A stretch of DNA of 10,974 nucleotides, taken from positions 1 to 10,974 of the forward strand of contig JAESRD010000158.1 in assembly GCA_016764835.1 (NCBI GenBank), written 5' to 3'. Positions 1-7,858 of this stretch are shown one piece after another; position 1 is the first letter of the stretch, and each line of letters starts with the position of its first letter. Made by a program: the position numbers and the translations under genes. The DNA comes from Paracoccaceae bacterium (lineage in GTDB: Bacteria > Pseudomonadota > Alphaproteobacteria > Rhodobacterales > Rhodobacteraceae). The notes beneath the pieces are model-generated. The model was not told the DNA's origin, made no database searches, and saw nothing but the letters and a program-made list of their open reading frames with translations.

Positions 1-309
1 GATCACCGCCCAGGCGATAACGGCCATAACAAAGGAGATCATCGGCGCAAGAAAGAACACCGCGCGGTCAGCACCGGCCGGCACGATCACTTCTTTAACG
101 ATGTATTTCAGGAAGTCAGCAAAGCTTTGCAGCAAGCCAAAAATACCAACAACGTTGGGGCCGCGCCGCATTTGCACAGCCGCCCAAACCTTGCGGTCAG
201 CATACATAAGAAACGCCAAGGCGACCAGCAAGGGTATAAGAACCAGCAAGCATTTCCCTAGAATAAGCAGCACAATGCCCAAATTCGTCTGAGTGAAGAA
301 TGCGATCAT
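1..309 (-). CDS. nuoH: NADH-quinone oxidoreductase subunit H (N-terminal 103 aa, cut by window edge)
   Basis: NuoH (Nqo8) is the membrane subunit of complex I that contacts the peripheral arm and lines the quinone-binding chamber. Only the first 103 residues are present. Visible are a hydrophobic first helix (about residues 10-35), then the family signature ADRKVWAAVQMRRGP (37-51), VGIFGLLQSFADFLKY (54-69) and KEVIVPAGAD (72-81), and the beginning of the next membrane helix (84-103). The ATG at 307-309 is preceded by a GAGGAAAG ribosome site that overlaps the stop of the upstream lipoprotein gene (GTGTGAGGAAAG), so the two genes are probably translationally coupled. The gene order nuoG - lipoprotein - nuoH agrees with Rhodobacterales-type operons. 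There is no sign of damage in the visible part; the reading frame continues past position 1. Confidence 0.97.
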   Translation of the reverse strand, partial: MIAFFTQTNLGIVLLILGKCLLVLIPLLVALAFLMYADRKVWAAVQMRRGPNVVGIFGLLQSFADFLKYIVKEVIVPAGADRAVFFLAPMISFVMAVIAWAVI

Positions 310-319
310 ATATCTTTCC

Positions 320-730
320 TCACACCGTCGGTATTCCCGATAGCCCACACGCGGCTACCGTAACCTCGGCATCAATCGTTGCTATTCCCTCTGGGAGGGC
401 TGGCGAGATAGTGTAGACGGAATCCGCATGCCAGATTCCGGACGTTTCATCAACCACAGTCCGCACATGACGCGCAAATCCATAGCCTCGGATAAGCGCA
501 TATTGTGCGGCTGCACATTCGGCATAGGCTTCAAGATCGGGCAGCCCGCGCGCGCCGCGCATGGCAACGGTGAAATTCACCAAATCACCGTCGAGCAACC
601 TTGTCTCAACACCCACATATTCGGGTGAAAAATCACCCTGACTAACGTCAGTGTCTGGCGGCAACATGCAGCCGCTCAGCGTAAGGCTAAGCAGGCAAGC
701 GGCCGAAGATATGATCACTGAGTTTCGCAA
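320..730 (-). CDS. Small lipoprotein between nuoG and nuoH, function unknown
   Basis: This 136-aa protein begins with a short signal sequence (MRNSVIISSAACLLSLTLSG) that ends in a lipobox, L18-S19-G20-C21, so Cys21 should be lipidated. The mature part has about 115 residues, contains one cysteine pair (C72 and C128) and has no lysine. The probable start is a TTG at 728-730, six bases after the nuoG stop. It is preferred over the GTG at 718 because it supplies Arg2 for the signal n-region; neither start has a strong ribosome site, so coupling to nuoG translation is likely. The gene ends inside the nuoH ribosome site. It looks like a conserved hypothetical protein of Rhodobacterales nuo operons, recalled rather than searched. 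Context suggests a role outside the cytoplasm connected with complex I; no function is known to me. Confidence 0.85.
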   Translation of the reverse strand: MRNSVIISSAACLLSLTLSGCMLPPDTDVSQGDFSPEYVGVETRLLDGDLVNFTVAMRGARGLPDLEAYAECAAAQYALIRGYGFARHVRTVVDETSGIWHADSVYTISPALPEGIATIDAEVTVAACGLSGIPTV

Positions 731-736
731 ATCTGA

Positions 737-2755
737 TTATTCCGCCGCCATTATTGACTTGGATCGTTCGGCCGCCAATGCGGCCAATTCGCCCATCAAC
801 GCGCTTGCACGGGCAATTGGGTTTGACAGATAAAAATCGGTACTGTCCGACATAAGCCGACCAGCAGCCATTGTTGCGGCTTCAGGCACGTTCCATTCGT
901 TTTCTGGCACGGTATCTATCAGGCCAAGATGCGGATGCTCTGAGATCAGCGCCGTGCGCAATGCGCCGAGACTATCCCATGGCAGCTGGGTTTCCAGCTG
1001 CGCCGAGAGCGCGCGCAAAATCGCCCAGTTTTCTTTGGCCTCGCCCGGTGGGAAACCAGCACGTTGCGCCAGCTGTGGGCGGCCTTCTGTGTTAACAAAC
1101 AGACCGGACTCTTCAGGGTAAGCAGCCCCCGGCAGGATGATATCCGCCCGATGCGCGCCCCGGTCGCCGTGGCTGCCTTGGTAGATCACGAAGGCGCCAG
1201 CCGGGATGCTCATCTCATCAGCGCCAAGGTTATAGACAACCTCAGCCCCGTCAAGCGCGGCCTCGACGCCGCCCTCAGTGACAGCACCAATATCCATAGC
1301 ACCCACGCGTGACGCGGCCGTGTGCAGGACCATAAACTTGGAATGCCCAGCTTCGGCCATACGCATAGCTGTCGCATGTACAGCCGCACCGTCAGGCCCA
1401 GTCAAAGCACCTTGACCAATGATCAACACACCGGCCACGCCCTCTTTGTCGCTGTGGTCCATCGCGGCGAGCCGGCTTAGCGCCTCACGGTCGGTGCCGA
1501 TCTCGATCACATCATAGGTCAGGTCAGCGACTTCGCCGATCCGCGCAACCTTGCAGCCATTTGTCCACGCTTTGCGGATACGGGCATTAAGCACCGGTGC
1601 CTCAAGCTGTGGATTGGTGCCGATCAAAATGATCATCTCGGCATCATCAATATCTTCGATACACGCATTGCCAACATAGCCAGACCGGTTACCGGCAGGC
1701 AGCTTGGCGCTGTCAGTCCGACACTCAACTGTGCCGCCCTGCCCCTCAACCATGGTCTTGAGCGCGTAAGCTGCCTCAACAGAGGCCAGATCGCCAACAA
1801 GACCGGCGACCTTTTTGCCGCGCATCGCAGTCGCTGCGGCTTCAAATGCCTCGGCCCAACTCGCCGGGCTTAGCTTGCCGTTCCTGCGAATATAGGGTCT
1901 GTCCAGCCGCTGGCTGCGCAGCCCGTCCCATACGAAGCGGGTTTTATCAGATATCCACTCTTCGTTCACGCCGTCATGGTTGCGCGGCACAATCCGCATC
2001 ACTTCGCGGCCTTTGGTATCAATCCGAATATTGCTACCCAGCGCGTCCATAACATCAATGGTTTCAGTCTTGGTTAACTCCCAAGGCCGCGCCGTAAATG
2101 CATATGGCTTTGAGACCAGCGCGCCAACGGGGCACAGATCAATGATATTGCCCTGTAGGTTCGAGTTGAGCGTCGCACCAAGATAGGAGGTGATCTCACT
2201 ATCTTCGCCGCGCCCGGTCTGGCCCATCTGGGTCAGACCAGCCACTTCGGAGGTAAACCGCACGCAACGGGTGCAGGAAATGCAGCGCGTCATATGGGTC
2301 TCAATCAGCGGGCCGAGATCAAGATCTTCGGTCGCGCGCTTGGCTTCACGAAAGCGGCTAAAGTCGACGCCATATGCCATTGCCTGATCTTGCAGATCAC
2401 ATTCGCCGCCTTGGTCACAAATCGGACAATCAAGCGGGTGGTTGATCAGCAGAAATTCCATGACCCCTTCGCGGGCCTTCTTAACCATGGGGCTATTGGT
2501 CTTGACCTCGGGCAGCTCGCCATTGCGACCGCCGCGCAAGTCTTTGACCTGCATGGCGCAAGAGGCTGCCGGCTTTGGCGGCCCGCCAACCACTTCGACA
2601 AGACACATGCGGCAATTGCCAGCAATGGTCAGCCGTTCATGGTAACAAAACCTAGGGACTTCGACCCCGGCGGCTTCGCAGGCTTGAATCAGGGTCATTG
2701 TCCCCGGTACTTCAACCTCTTTGCCGTCGATAATGACTTTGCGTAGGTCCGACAT
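737..2755 (-). CDS. nuoG: NADH-quinone oxidoreductase subunit G
   Basis: NuoG (Nqo3, 75-kDa subunit) carries electrons from NuoF/NuoE through several Fe-S clusters of the peripheral arm. The ATG at 2753-2755 gives 672 aa, close to the Paracoccus subunit. It has an AGAGGGG ribosome site 8 nt upstream; the 16 extra residues of the longer open frame do not resemble the family. The N-terminal [2Fe-2S] ferredoxin domain has C37, C48, C51 and C66. The next [4Fe-4S] motif has H106, C110, C113 and C119 ([15 protein letters not shown]). The third cluster has C158, C161, C164 and C208. The rest is the molybdopterin-oxidoreductase-like domain, which is structural in complex I. The C-terminus ends AAE followed by TAA. 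The gene is intact and lies between the DUF5333-like gene and the small lipoprotein gene. Confidence 0.98.
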   Translation of the reverse strand: MSDLRKVIIDGKEVEVPGTMTLIQACEAAGVEVPRFCYHERLTIAGNCRMCLVEVVGGPPKPAASCAMQVKDLRGGRNGELPEVKTNSPMVKKAREGVMEFLLINHPLDCPICDQGGECDLQDQAMAYGVDFSRFREAKRATEDLDLGPLIETHMTRCISCTRCVRFTSEVAGLTQMGQTGRGEDSEITSYLGATLNSNLQGNIIDLCPVGALVSKPYAFTARPWELTKTETIDVMDALGSNIRIDTKGREVMRIVPRNHDGVNEEWISDKTRFVWDGLRSQRLDRPYIRRNGKLSPASWAEAFEAAATAMRGKKVAGLVGDLASVEAAYALKTMVEGQGGTVECRTDSAKLPAGNRSGYVGNACIEDIDDAEMIILIGTNPQLEAPVLNARIRKAWTNGCKVARIGEVADLTYDVIEIGTDREALSRLAAMDHSDKEGVAGVLIIGQGALTGPDGAAVHATAMRMAEAGHSKFMVLHTAASRVGAMDIGAVTEGGVEAALDGAEVVYNLGADEMSIPAGAFVIYQGSHGDRGAHRADIILPGAAYPEESGLFVNTEGRPQLAQRAGFPPGEAKENWAILRALSAQLETQLPWDSLGALRTALISEHPHLGLIDTVPENEWNVPEAATMAAGRLMSDSTDFYLSNPIARASALMGELAALAAERSKSIMAAE

Positions 2756-2784
2756 TGTCGCAGCCCCTCTTCCGCTGTGCCTGT

Positions 2785-2825
2785 GCCGCGCTTTACGCAG
2801 CAAGTTAGAGGCGTTCTAGCGCGGC
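2785..2825 (-). promoter_or_regulatory. Intercistronic hairpin upstream of nuoG
   Basis: GCCGCGC (2785-2791) and GCGCGGC (2819-2825) form a perfect 7-bp stem. Inside it, ACGC (2795-2798) pairs with GCGT (2811-2814). In the transcript the structure lies between the DUF5333-like stop and the nuoG ribosome site. No U-run follows, so it is not a typical intrinsic terminator; mRNA processing or stability is a possible role (inference). Confidence 0.4.
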
Positions 2826-2872
2826 TGACCCCATGATGCCAGTCAGTTCAAGCGGAAAAGAATAGAGTTTTT

Positions 2873-3298
2873 TTAACGCAATAATAACCCAATCTGCGAA
2901 CCAAGCGCGATCTGCGTCCGGCCAGCGGCGCAATAACTAGCAGCCACCCCGTCTACAGCGCCCAGATCAGCCAACCGATCACGGGCAATCCCCTCTAGCC
3001 GGTGCTTCTCATTGCGGTCATCAATAAAAGCGCTGACCTCATCATTTGAATAGCCCAGTTCTCGCGCATGTGCTTCTAAAGAATGAAGAAAGTTGATGCC
3101 CCGCAGCCAGCGCGCGGCAATAGAATCGCACTGATTTCCAATCTCATAGGCGATCGCAGTGTCGATCAAACCTTCGGTTATGTGCTCAACATTGCGCAAA
3201 GCTGGCCGTGCGGCGGTGGCCCCGGCAATGATGGCAAAGCCAATAACCAGGATGCCTGCTTTAAAAGCTGACCGCGCTGAGGTTTGGAATTTTTTCAT
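2873..3298 (-). CDS. Exported DUF5333-like protein between nuoF and nuoG
   Basis: This 141-aa protein starts at ATG 3296-3298. The longer open frame begins with TTG, adds 11 residues and weakens the signal peptide. The N-terminus MKKFQTSARSAFKAG followed by a hydrophobic stretch to about residue 27, then ATA-ARPAL, is a good Sec signal peptide with cleavage near residue 29 or 30. The mature part of about 110 residues is mainly helical, with one cysteine pair (C57 in NQCDSIAARW and C123 in ASYCAAGR) and a conserved-looking C-terminus, SQIGLLLR. I recognise it as resembling DUF5333, a family I associate with Rhodobacterales nuo operons; this is from memory. It lacks a lipobox, so it is probably a soluble periplasmic protein. 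The biochemical role is unknown. Only a weak purine-rich ribosome site (AGAAGAAA) precedes the start. Confidence 0.83.
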   Translation of the reverse strand: MKKFQTSARSAFKAGILVIGFAIIAGATAARPALRNVEHITEGLIDTAIAYEIGNQCDSIAARWLRGINFLHSLEAHARELGYSNDEVSAFIDDRNEKHRLEGIARDRLADLGAVDGVAASYCAAGRTQIALGSQIGLLLR

Positions 3299-3592
3299 CG
3301 TGTTTTTCTTCTTATATCGGTGAAAAGACAAAGTTGGTGTTTTTATCCCCGGATTTTTCCGGTGCTGCTCATCATCAAATCGTCGTTCAGCGCTTGATAT
3401 TCAATAACCAAGCCAGTTTTGGCGACTCAAGAGCGATTTTTGGGCGCAAATTCGCCGAATACCGGCTTGGGCGGTTAACCAAGAGTTACGCAAAGTGAGA
3501 ATGTTGGTTTGGCGCGCGCCGCCTGCTGATTCTCAGCATCCCTCATGGCCGCAGCCGCACCTTAACGACCCGGCAATAATTGGCTGTGACTG

Positions 3593-3654
3593 TTTTGCCA
3601 AGCTGACCAATAAAACGGGATAAACTAGGCCAAGCCACGGGTTTATTGGCAAAA
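3593..3654 (-). promoter_or_regulatory. Two mutually exclusive stem-loops in the nuoF-nuoG gap
   Basis: TTTTGCCAA (3593-3601) is a perfect 9-bp complement of TTGGCAAAA (3646-3654). CCAATAAA (3607-3614) is a perfect 8-bp complement of TTTATTGG (3642-3649). Both pairings use the bases TTGG at 3646-3649, so they cannot fully form together. Such an arrangement could be a switch, but the stems are A/T-rich and may be chance. Confidence 0.28.
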
Positions 3655-3780
3655 TTTTAGTGAGATTACAGGGCTGAAGGCCAAAAATATTGGTCGCTCC
3701 GGCGCAAAGGCGGCGCGCAGTTGGGCACCAAATATCAGCGAGCCCCAAGCATGCCAGCTTGCAATAGAATCATCAACGCT

Positions 3781-3808
3781 CCGGCCAAAAAGCACGCTTG
3801 TTGGCCGG
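3781..3808 (-). promoter_or_regulatory. Hairpin just downstream of the nuoF stop codon
   Basis: CCGGCCAA (3781-3788) and TTGGCCGG (3801-3808) form a perfect 8-bp GC-rich stem around a 12-nt loop that can pair further (AAG with CTT). It begins 11 nt after the nuoF stop. It is not followed by a U-tract in the transcript, so partial termination or protection of the mRNA 3' end is more likely than full intrinsic termination (inference). Confidence 0.45.
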
Positions 3809-3819
3809 GGCGTAAAAGC

Positions 3820-5097
3820 TTATTCAGCGGCGATTGCCGCGCCTGTTAACCGTGCTTCGATATCGCCACGGAAGTTCTTGATCAGCCCTTGGATCGGCCA
3901 AGCCGCCGCATCGCCAAGCGCACAAATCGTATGGCCCTCAACCTGCTTGGTCACGCTCAGCAGCATGTCGATCTCATCAACACTGGCCTCGCCCGACACC
4001 AGCCGCTCCATGACCCGCATCATCCAACCGGTGCCTTCGCGACATGGCGTACATTGGCCACAGCTCTCATGTTTATAAAACTTGCTCAGCCGCCAGATGG
4101 CTTTGACCATATCGACCGATTGGTCCATGACAATCACCGCCGCCGTGCCAAGGCTTGAGCCTTTTTCCTTCAGCCCGTCAAAGTCCATCACCGCGCCGCG
4201 CATTTCTTCGCCGCGCACACAGGGTACAGACGAGCCGCCGGGGATCACCGCTTTGAGGTTGTCCCAGCCGCCGCGAATACCGCCGCAATGTTTCTCGATC
4301 AGCTCTTCAAAGCTGATCGACATGGCCTCCTCAACAACACATGGATTGTTGACATGGCCCGAAATGGCAAAAAGTTTGGTGCCCGCATTATTAGCCCGGC
4401 CAATCCCGGCAAACCACTGGCCGCCGCGCCGCAAAATAGTCGGCACTGTGGCGATCGATTCGACATTGTTCACTGTAGTTGGGCAACCGTAGAGCCCGGC
4501 ACCAGCGGGGAATGGCGGCTTCATCCGCGGCATGCCCTTCTTGCCCTCAAGGCTTTCGAGCAGGGCGGTTTCTTCGCCGCAAATATAGGCGCCAGCGCCG
4601 TGATGCAGATAAAGATCAAAGTCCCAGCCGGACCCGGCAGCATTTTTGCCAAGCAGACCGTCTTCATAAGCAGCATCAATTGCCGCCTGAAGCGCTTCAC
4701 GCTCGCGGATATATTCGCCGCGAATATAGATATAACAGGCATTGGCGTTCATGGCGAAACTGGCGATCAGGCAACCTTCGATCAGCGTATGCGGATCATT
4801 GCGCATAATCTCGCGGTCTTTGCAGGTGCCCGGCTCTGATTCGTCGGCGTTAACCACAAGGTAAGACGGACGCCCATCGCTTTCCTTGGGCATAAACGAC
4901 CATTTCAGCCCGGTCGGAAAACCAGCGCCACCGCGGCCACGCAGGCCAGAAGCCTTCATTTCGTCAACGATCCAGTCACGACCTTTTTTGATGATATTCG
5001 CTGTACCATCCCAATTGCCGCGTGCCTTCGCCCCGGCAAGGCTGCGGTCATGCATTCCATAGATATTGGTGAAAATCCGGTCTTCATCTTTGAGCAT
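3820..5097 (-). CDS. nuoF: NADH-quinone oxidoreductase subunit F (NADH- and FMN-binding)
   Basis: NuoF (Nqo1, 51-kDa subunit) binds NADH and FMN and passes electrons to its [4Fe-4S] cluster N3. The product is 425 aa, near the family length. The start [14 protein letters not shown] is family-typical. The NADH/FMN loop [10 protein letters not shown] is at residues 54-63, [14 protein letters not shown] at 83-96, and the flavin-site segment [19 protein letters not shown] at 167-185. The N3 cluster ligands are C346, C349 and C352 ([15 protein letters not shown]) and C392 ([14 protein letters not shown]). The start ATG is at 5095-5097, six bases beyond the stop of the small membrane protein gene, with AAAGGG upstream. 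The gene is intact and is followed by a hairpin and a long gene-free gap. Confidence 0.99.
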   Translation of the reverse strand: MLKDEDRIFTNIYGMHDRSLAGAKARGNWDGTANIIKKGRDWIVDEMKASGLRGRGGAGFPTGLKWSFMPKESDGRPSYLVVNADESEPGTCKDREIMRNDPHTLIEGCLIASFAMNANACYIYIRGEYIREREALQAAIDAAYEDGLLGKNAAGSGWDFDLYLHHGAGAYICGEETALLESLEGKKGMPRMKPPFPAGAGLYGCPTTVNNVESIATVPTILRRGGQWFAGIGRANNAGTKLFAISGHVNNPCVVEEAMSISFEELIEKHCGGIRGGWDNLKAVIPGGSSVPCVRGEEMRGAVMDFDGLKEKGSSLGTAAVIVMDQSVDMVKAIWRLSKFYKHESCGQCTPCREGTGWMMRVMERLVSGEASVDEIDMLLSVTKQVEGHTICALGDAAAWPIQGLIKNFRGDIEARLTGAAIAAE

Positions 5098-5103
5098 GCA
5101 TTT

Positions 5104-5331
5104 TTACCCTTTGTCCTGCAGGCGCAAGCGCCATAGCTGCCACGTCATCCACAGCCCATAGCCGAAACCGGCCAGAGCAATAAGATCGAGCAAAGCCCGT
5201 ATCCTATTCGGTAGGGCCAGCTTATCACCTAGGATCATTACAATAATCCAATAAAGCCCGCACCCGACCATAACAAGAGCCACACGACGTGTGGCTCCCG
5301 CAATTTTCGCGTCATTATCTTGTTCTGGCAC
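5104..5331 (-). CDS. Small two-helix membrane protein, DUF5337-like
   Basis: This 75-aa protein has a charged N-terminus (MPEQDNDAKIAGATRR), a hydrophobic helix at about residues 17-35 (VALVMVGCGLYWIIVMILG), a basic loop (NRIR), a second helix at about 46-65 and a charged tail (RLRLQDKG). This predicts an inner-membrane hairpin with both ends in the cytoplasm. The start is GTG at 5329-5331 with GAGG 7 nt upstream; no in-frame ATG lies before the first helix. The stop is six bases before nuoF, so the two are co-transcribed and probably coupled. It resembles DUF5337, a small Rhodobacterales family that I recall next to nuoF; no search was done. A role in assembly or anchoring of complex I is conceivable from position only. 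Confidence 0.8.
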   Translation of the reverse strand: MPEQDNDAKIAGATRRVALVMVGCGLYWIIVMILGDKLALPNRIRALLDLIALAGFGYGLWMTWQLWRLRLQDKG

Positions 5332-5368
5332 TATTTTGCCTCAGATCGGTAAACATAAATGCCTTAGA

Positions 5369-6391
5369 TCAGTAAACTTTGCCTTTGCTGACGCGCTTAG
5401 AAAACTCTGTTTCCGCACCCGTCGCCAAAAGCCTTGCTTGTTCCACCCATGTATCGCGTGTGATCCGGCCTTTAAAGCCCTCAAGGTTAGCATCGACCCA
5501 AGCCACTTCACCGGCCTGCCAGCTGGCCACTTGGTCAAAATGAAAGACGCCGAGATCATGCAGCAAGCCTTCCATTTTGGGGCCAACGCCTTTGATCTGT
5601 TTAAGGTCATCGGCACCGCCCTCGCGCGCCGCTGTTAGCAGCTCGGGCTTGGTTTGTTCGTCGGTCGCCTGCGAAAGCGAGACGCTGGCGCTGCGATCAG
5701 TTTGCGGCGTATCACCTTTAACGTCCTTTGCAACATCGCCGATCGTGCCCTCAAGGTCTTTGGCTTCACTGGCTTTGCGCGCCTCTGATGCATCGCTTGC
5801 GGCAGCTACAATCGTATCGGCGACCGATGCCGCCGTATCTACTGCCGGAGCGCCATCACTTGCGTCGTCAGCCGTTGCGGTATTTTCAACCACACCGCCA
5901 GTATCGCTCATAAAGCCCTGCGCCTGCACACCGTTATTGGTTTCTGCATCAGCTGTGTCAGAGCCGCTGGCATCATTGCCATCAAGCTGCGCATCGCTGG
6001 TGCTTGTCTCGGCGGCATCATTTTCAGGCGTCGATATTTCTGGCGCGGCGGCCACTGGCTCTGCTGCTGTAAGCGCATCATCTGCGCCACCGGCTTGCAG
6101 CCCTGTCGCGGCAATATTTGCAGAATTATCATCCGCATCGCCGCCGCCCGTGGTGAATATGCCTGTCGCCGCAGCCGCATTCTGGACCGCTTTCTCTTGG
6201 GTCACATGCCGACAAAAGAAGTACCAAGACAATATGCCAACAGCAATGCCAACCACGATCCCGGCGAAAAGCCCGGTCAGGAATGAGAAGCCCCAGGCTA
6301 TCATCATCAGCAGCAGGAAGAATATTCCTAGCAGCACACCCAGCACTATACAGGCGCGTTCACAGCGCCGCTTATTCTTTTGATCAAACAT
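5369..6391 (-). CDS. Membrane-anchored protein with acidic linker and C-terminal HhH domain
   Basis: The 340-aa product starts at ATG 6389-6391, seven bases after a strong GGGGGAG ribosome site; a TTG two codons earlier is too close to that site. The N-terminus MFDQKNKRRCER is basic, followed by two membrane helices (about residues 13-35 and 38-60) and a basic RHVTQEK, predicting a hairpin with the C-terminus in the cytoplasm. Residues 75-245 are a low-complexity Ala/Asp/Ser/Glu/Thr linker, probably disordered. Residues 250-325 form a compact domain with the helix-hairpin-helix signature IKGVGPKMEGLLHDLG (GVGPK at 268-272), then EVAWVDANLEGFKGRITRD. That domain closely matches the C-terminal extension of NuoE encoded just upstream. 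Similar Rhodobacterales proteins are sometimes named as a complex I 41-kDa-like subunit. Its function is unknown; the shared domain suggests it interacts with NuoE or the same partner. Confidence 0.85.
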   Translation of the reverse strand: MFDQKNKRRCERACIVLGVLLGIFFLLLMMIAWGFSFLTGLFAGIVVGIAVGILSWYFFCRHVTQEKAVQNAAAATGIFTTGGGDADDNSANIAATGLQAGGADDALTAAEPVAAAPEISTPENDAAETSTSDAQLDGNDASGSDTADAETNNGVQAQGFMSDTGGVVENTATADDASDGAPAVDTAASVADTIVAAASDASEARKASEAKDLEGTIGDVAKDVKGDTPQTDRSASVSLSQATDEQTKPELLTAAREGGADDLKQIKGVGPKMEGLLHDLGVFHFDQVASWQAGEVAWVDANLEGFKGRITRDTWVEQARLLATGAETEFSKRVSKGKVY

Positions 6392-6398
6392 ATTCAAA

Positions 6399-6405
6399 CT
6401 CCCCC
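6399..6405 (-). promoter_or_regulatory. Ribosome binding site fixing the start of the 340-aa HhH membrane protein
   Basis: The minus strand reads GGGGGAG followed by seven bases and ATG (6391). A TTG at 6397 has only a one-base gap to this site, so the ATG is the start. Confidence 0.75.
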
Positions 6406-6515
6406 AAGTTTACCAAACAATAGTCGCCAGCGCCCGACACATGATGCATCGCACCGCTTTTGGCGTATCTTCACACCAATACTAGGGCAGAACCGTCCGG
6501 CTTCACGGGGAAATC

Positions 6516-7136
6516 TTAAACTTCCGCCGCAAGTACCTTTGCTTGTGCGACCCAATCGTCACGCACAATCCGCCCTTTAAACTTCAACCGGCTATCAACC
6601 CAAGCGATCTCGCCAGCGCCCCATTCGGCAACTTGGCTAAAGTGCCAAAAGCCCATTTCATTAAGCACATCTTCAAGCTTTGGCCCAACGCCAGAAATAC
6701 GTTTCAGGTCATCGGCCGCACCGCCACGTGCTGCTTTAAGCAGCTCAGGTGCGACATGGCCTTCCGCCGCAGCGCTATCTGGCAGGCTGTCTTGAACGGC
6801 CTTGCCTTGTTGCGACAAAGATGCCGATTGGCTCTTAGAGCCTCCCGCATCAGAAGCATTATCTTTTGTAGCCGCAACATCAGATGTCTTCGTTTGCACC
6901 GTCGCATCAGCGCTTGATTTGACTTCGGCCACGGCGACCGGCTTAGCTTTGGCAGGCGCTGTCTCAACGTCCACTTTAGGTGCTGCGGCTTCAGCCTTGG
7001 CCATATCAGCCTCTGGCTTCACCGTTTCGCGCGTTTGCGTTGCCCCGGCTTCGGCGGAGGCAAAAGCCTGCGGCACAGCTGAGGCTGTGCGGTCACGGTG
7101 CGCACCACGGTCACGCCACGGCGCCAGCAGCGGCAC
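6516..7136 (-). CDS. nuoE: C-terminal extension of NuoE (linker plus HhH domain), out of frame with the nuoE core
   Basis: This frame encodes an Ala/Lys/Glu/Ser-rich linker and a terminal HhH domain ([20 protein letters not shown], then [20 protein letters not shown]), ending AAEV and TAA. Rhodobacterales NuoE proteins normally carry this extension in frame. Upstream of the GTG at 7134-7136 the frame stays open to about 7197 and reads [19 protein letters not shown], the expected joint of the NuoE core and extension. The GTG has no proper ribosome site, so a separate gene is unlikely. I read it as the second half of nuoE displaced by a one-base loss near 7165/7166. Rejoined, NuoE would be about 432 aa. 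As the sequence stands, this part would be translated only after frameshifting or independent initiation. Confidence 0.75.
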   Translation of the reverse strand: MPLLAPWRDRGAHRDRTASAVPQAFASAEAGATQTRETVKPEADMAKAEAAAPKVDVETAPAKAKPVAVAEVKSSADATVQTKTSDVAATKDNASDAGGSKSQSASLSQQGKAVQDSLPDSAAAEGHVAPELLKAARGGAADDLKRISGVGPKLEDVLNEMGFWHFSQVAEWGAGEIAWVDSRLKFKGRIVRDDWVAQAKVLAAEV

Positions 7137-7813
7137 TTCCGTGCCATCAATCCGTTTAACAGTATGCCAATGCGCACCGCCAAGGCGGCGCTGGCATTAA
7201 GCGCCGGCCGTCCGTCGGCGTGGTCTTGCAGTGCTGTCAGGCCTGACAGCGGCTCAGCGGCGTAGCGGCCGTTTTGCGGGCCCGGCACAGGCACGCGGCC
7301 AGCGGCCAACTCGCCCAAGATTTCGACAAACCGCTCCGATGTCAGATCTTCATAATAATCTTTGCCAATCTGCACCATTGGCGCATTGGTACAGGCGCCC
7401 AAACACTCAACTTCTTCCCAGCTAAACTTACCGTCAGCCGAGACTTCATGCGGGTTTTGCGCGATCATCTCTTTGCACTTGGCCACCAGATCTTCGGCGC
7501 CGCAAATCATGCAGGACAAAGTGCCACAGACCTGCACATGGGCAACAGAGCCGACAGGCTGCAATTGGAACATGAAATAGAAGGTCGCAACTTCGAGCAC
7601 GCGAATATTGGCCATGCCGAGCATTGCCGCCACATGTTCTATTGCCGGACGCGACAGCCAGCCCTCTTGCTCCTGTGCCCGCCAAAGCAGCGGAATAACA
7701 GCGCTCGCCTGACGGTTTTCAGGGTATTTGGCTATTTGCGCCTCGGCCCATGCGTGGTTCGCGGGCAAATAGGCAAATGTTTCGGGCTGTTCGTGGTGAA
7801 GGCGTCTGAGCAT
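7019..7813 (-). CDS. nuoE: NADH-quinone oxidoreductase subunit E, intact ferredoxin-like core with a frameshifted tail
   Basis: NuoE (Nqo2, 24-kDa subunit) holds [2Fe-2S] cluster N1a beside the FMN of NuoF. The start ATG at 7811-7813 gives [20 protein letters not shown], a family-typical N-terminus, with GGAAAT just upstream. An N-terminal helical segment (residues 20-90; [34 protein letters not shown]) precedes the thioredoxin-like domain. Cluster ligands are C96 and C101 ([13 protein letters not shown]) and C137 and C141 ([12 protein letters not shown]). Family similarity continues to [18 protein letters not shown] and [12 protein letters not shown] (205-216). The last 48 residues of the 264-aa frame are out-of-frame sequence after a one-base break. 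The catalytic core is complete and could work alone, since NuoE of many bacteria lacks the extension; here the HhH tail would be lost. Confidence 0.94.
   Translation of the reverse strand: MLRRLHHEQPETFAYLPANHAWAEAQIAKYPENRQASAVIPLLWRAQEQEGWLSRPAIEHVAAMLGMANIRVLEVATFYFMFQLQPVGSVAHVQVCGTLSCMICGAEDLVAKCKEMIAQNPHEVSADGKFSWEEVECLGACTNAPMVQIGKDYYEDLTSERFVEILGELAAGRVPVPGPQNGRYAAEPLSGLTALQDHADGRPALNASAALAVRIGILLNGLMARKCRCWRRGVTVVRTVTAQPQLCRRLLPPPKPGQRKRAKR
7160..7170 (-). other. nuoE: Apparent one-base deletion breaking the nuoE frame
   Basis: The nuoE core frame reads [12 protein letters not shown] up to the GGC codon at 7166-7168, then turns into non-family residues ([14 protein letters not shown]) and stops at 7019. 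One base away, the minus strand reads ACT GTT AAA CGG ATT GAT GGC ACG GAA GTG CCG, giving [11 protein letters not shown], the expected continuation. Adding one base after GGC (for example G, making GAT for Asp) joins the frames. No slippery heptamer of the X XXY YYZ type is at the junction. It is either a sequence/assembly error or a real mutation. Confidence 0.8.
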
Positions 7814-7858
7814 CGGGTTATTTCCAGTTTTGGCGGCAGCTAAGGTTGGTTTGGTAAA

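Larger units (their letters stand above)
3299..3819. other. 521-bp stretch without a convincing gene between nuoF and the DUF5333-like gene
   Basis: No frame on either strand has a credible start, ribosome site and protein-like composition. The longest minus-strand frame (3533-3748) starts with TTG and looks random. The stretch is rich in inverted repeats: CCGGA/TCCGG (3349-3353 / 3358-3362), a 10-bp palindrome GGCGCGCGCC (3511-3520), TGCTGA/TCAGCA with a 3-nt loop (3524-3529 / 3533-3538), the alternative pairings around 3593-3654, and the post-nuoF hairpin (3781-3808). A possible minus-strand promoter with TTGAGT and TATTGA, 18 bp apart, occurs near 3395-3430, but the match is weak. It is the longest gene-free interval in the window and the likeliest place for an internal promoter serving nuoG and later genes (inference). 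Confidence 0.7.

Noticed and set aside
2294..2746. A 150-codon plus-strand open frame
   Set aside because: Antisense to the cysteine-rich Fe-S region of nuoG, which is clearly the real gene.
2737..2803. Longer NuoG N-terminus of 16 extra residues
   Set aside because: The extra residues are Arg/His-rich and unlike NuoG; ATG 2755 has a good ribosome site and gives the family N-terminus.
3533..3748. A 71-codon minus-strand open frame in the nuoF-nuoG gap
   Set aside because: TTG start without ribosome site, odd composition with scattered Cys and Pro, and no resemblance to nuo accessory proteins.
3781..3808. Classical intrinsic terminator after nuoF
   Set aside because: The stem is good, but the transcript continues AGCGUUGAUG with no U-tract, and genes of the same operon follow.
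5577..6383. A 268-codon plus-strand open frame
   Set aside because: It is the antisense of the Ala/Asp/Ser-rich linker and membrane helices of the 340-aa protein; the composition (Ala, Ser, Val, Pro) follows from that strand, and the minus-strand gene has a strong ribosome site and recognisable domains.
6516..7136. Independent HhH gene starting at GTG 7136
   Set aside because: No ribosome site, and the frame upstream of the GTG still reads as the NuoE joint (TVKRIDGTE), showing it is the continuation of nuoE.
7019..7197. Programmed ribosomal frameshift in nuoE
   Set aside because: A -1 shift would be needed, but there is no slippery heptamer at the junction and I know of no such control in nuoE; an error or mutation is simpler.
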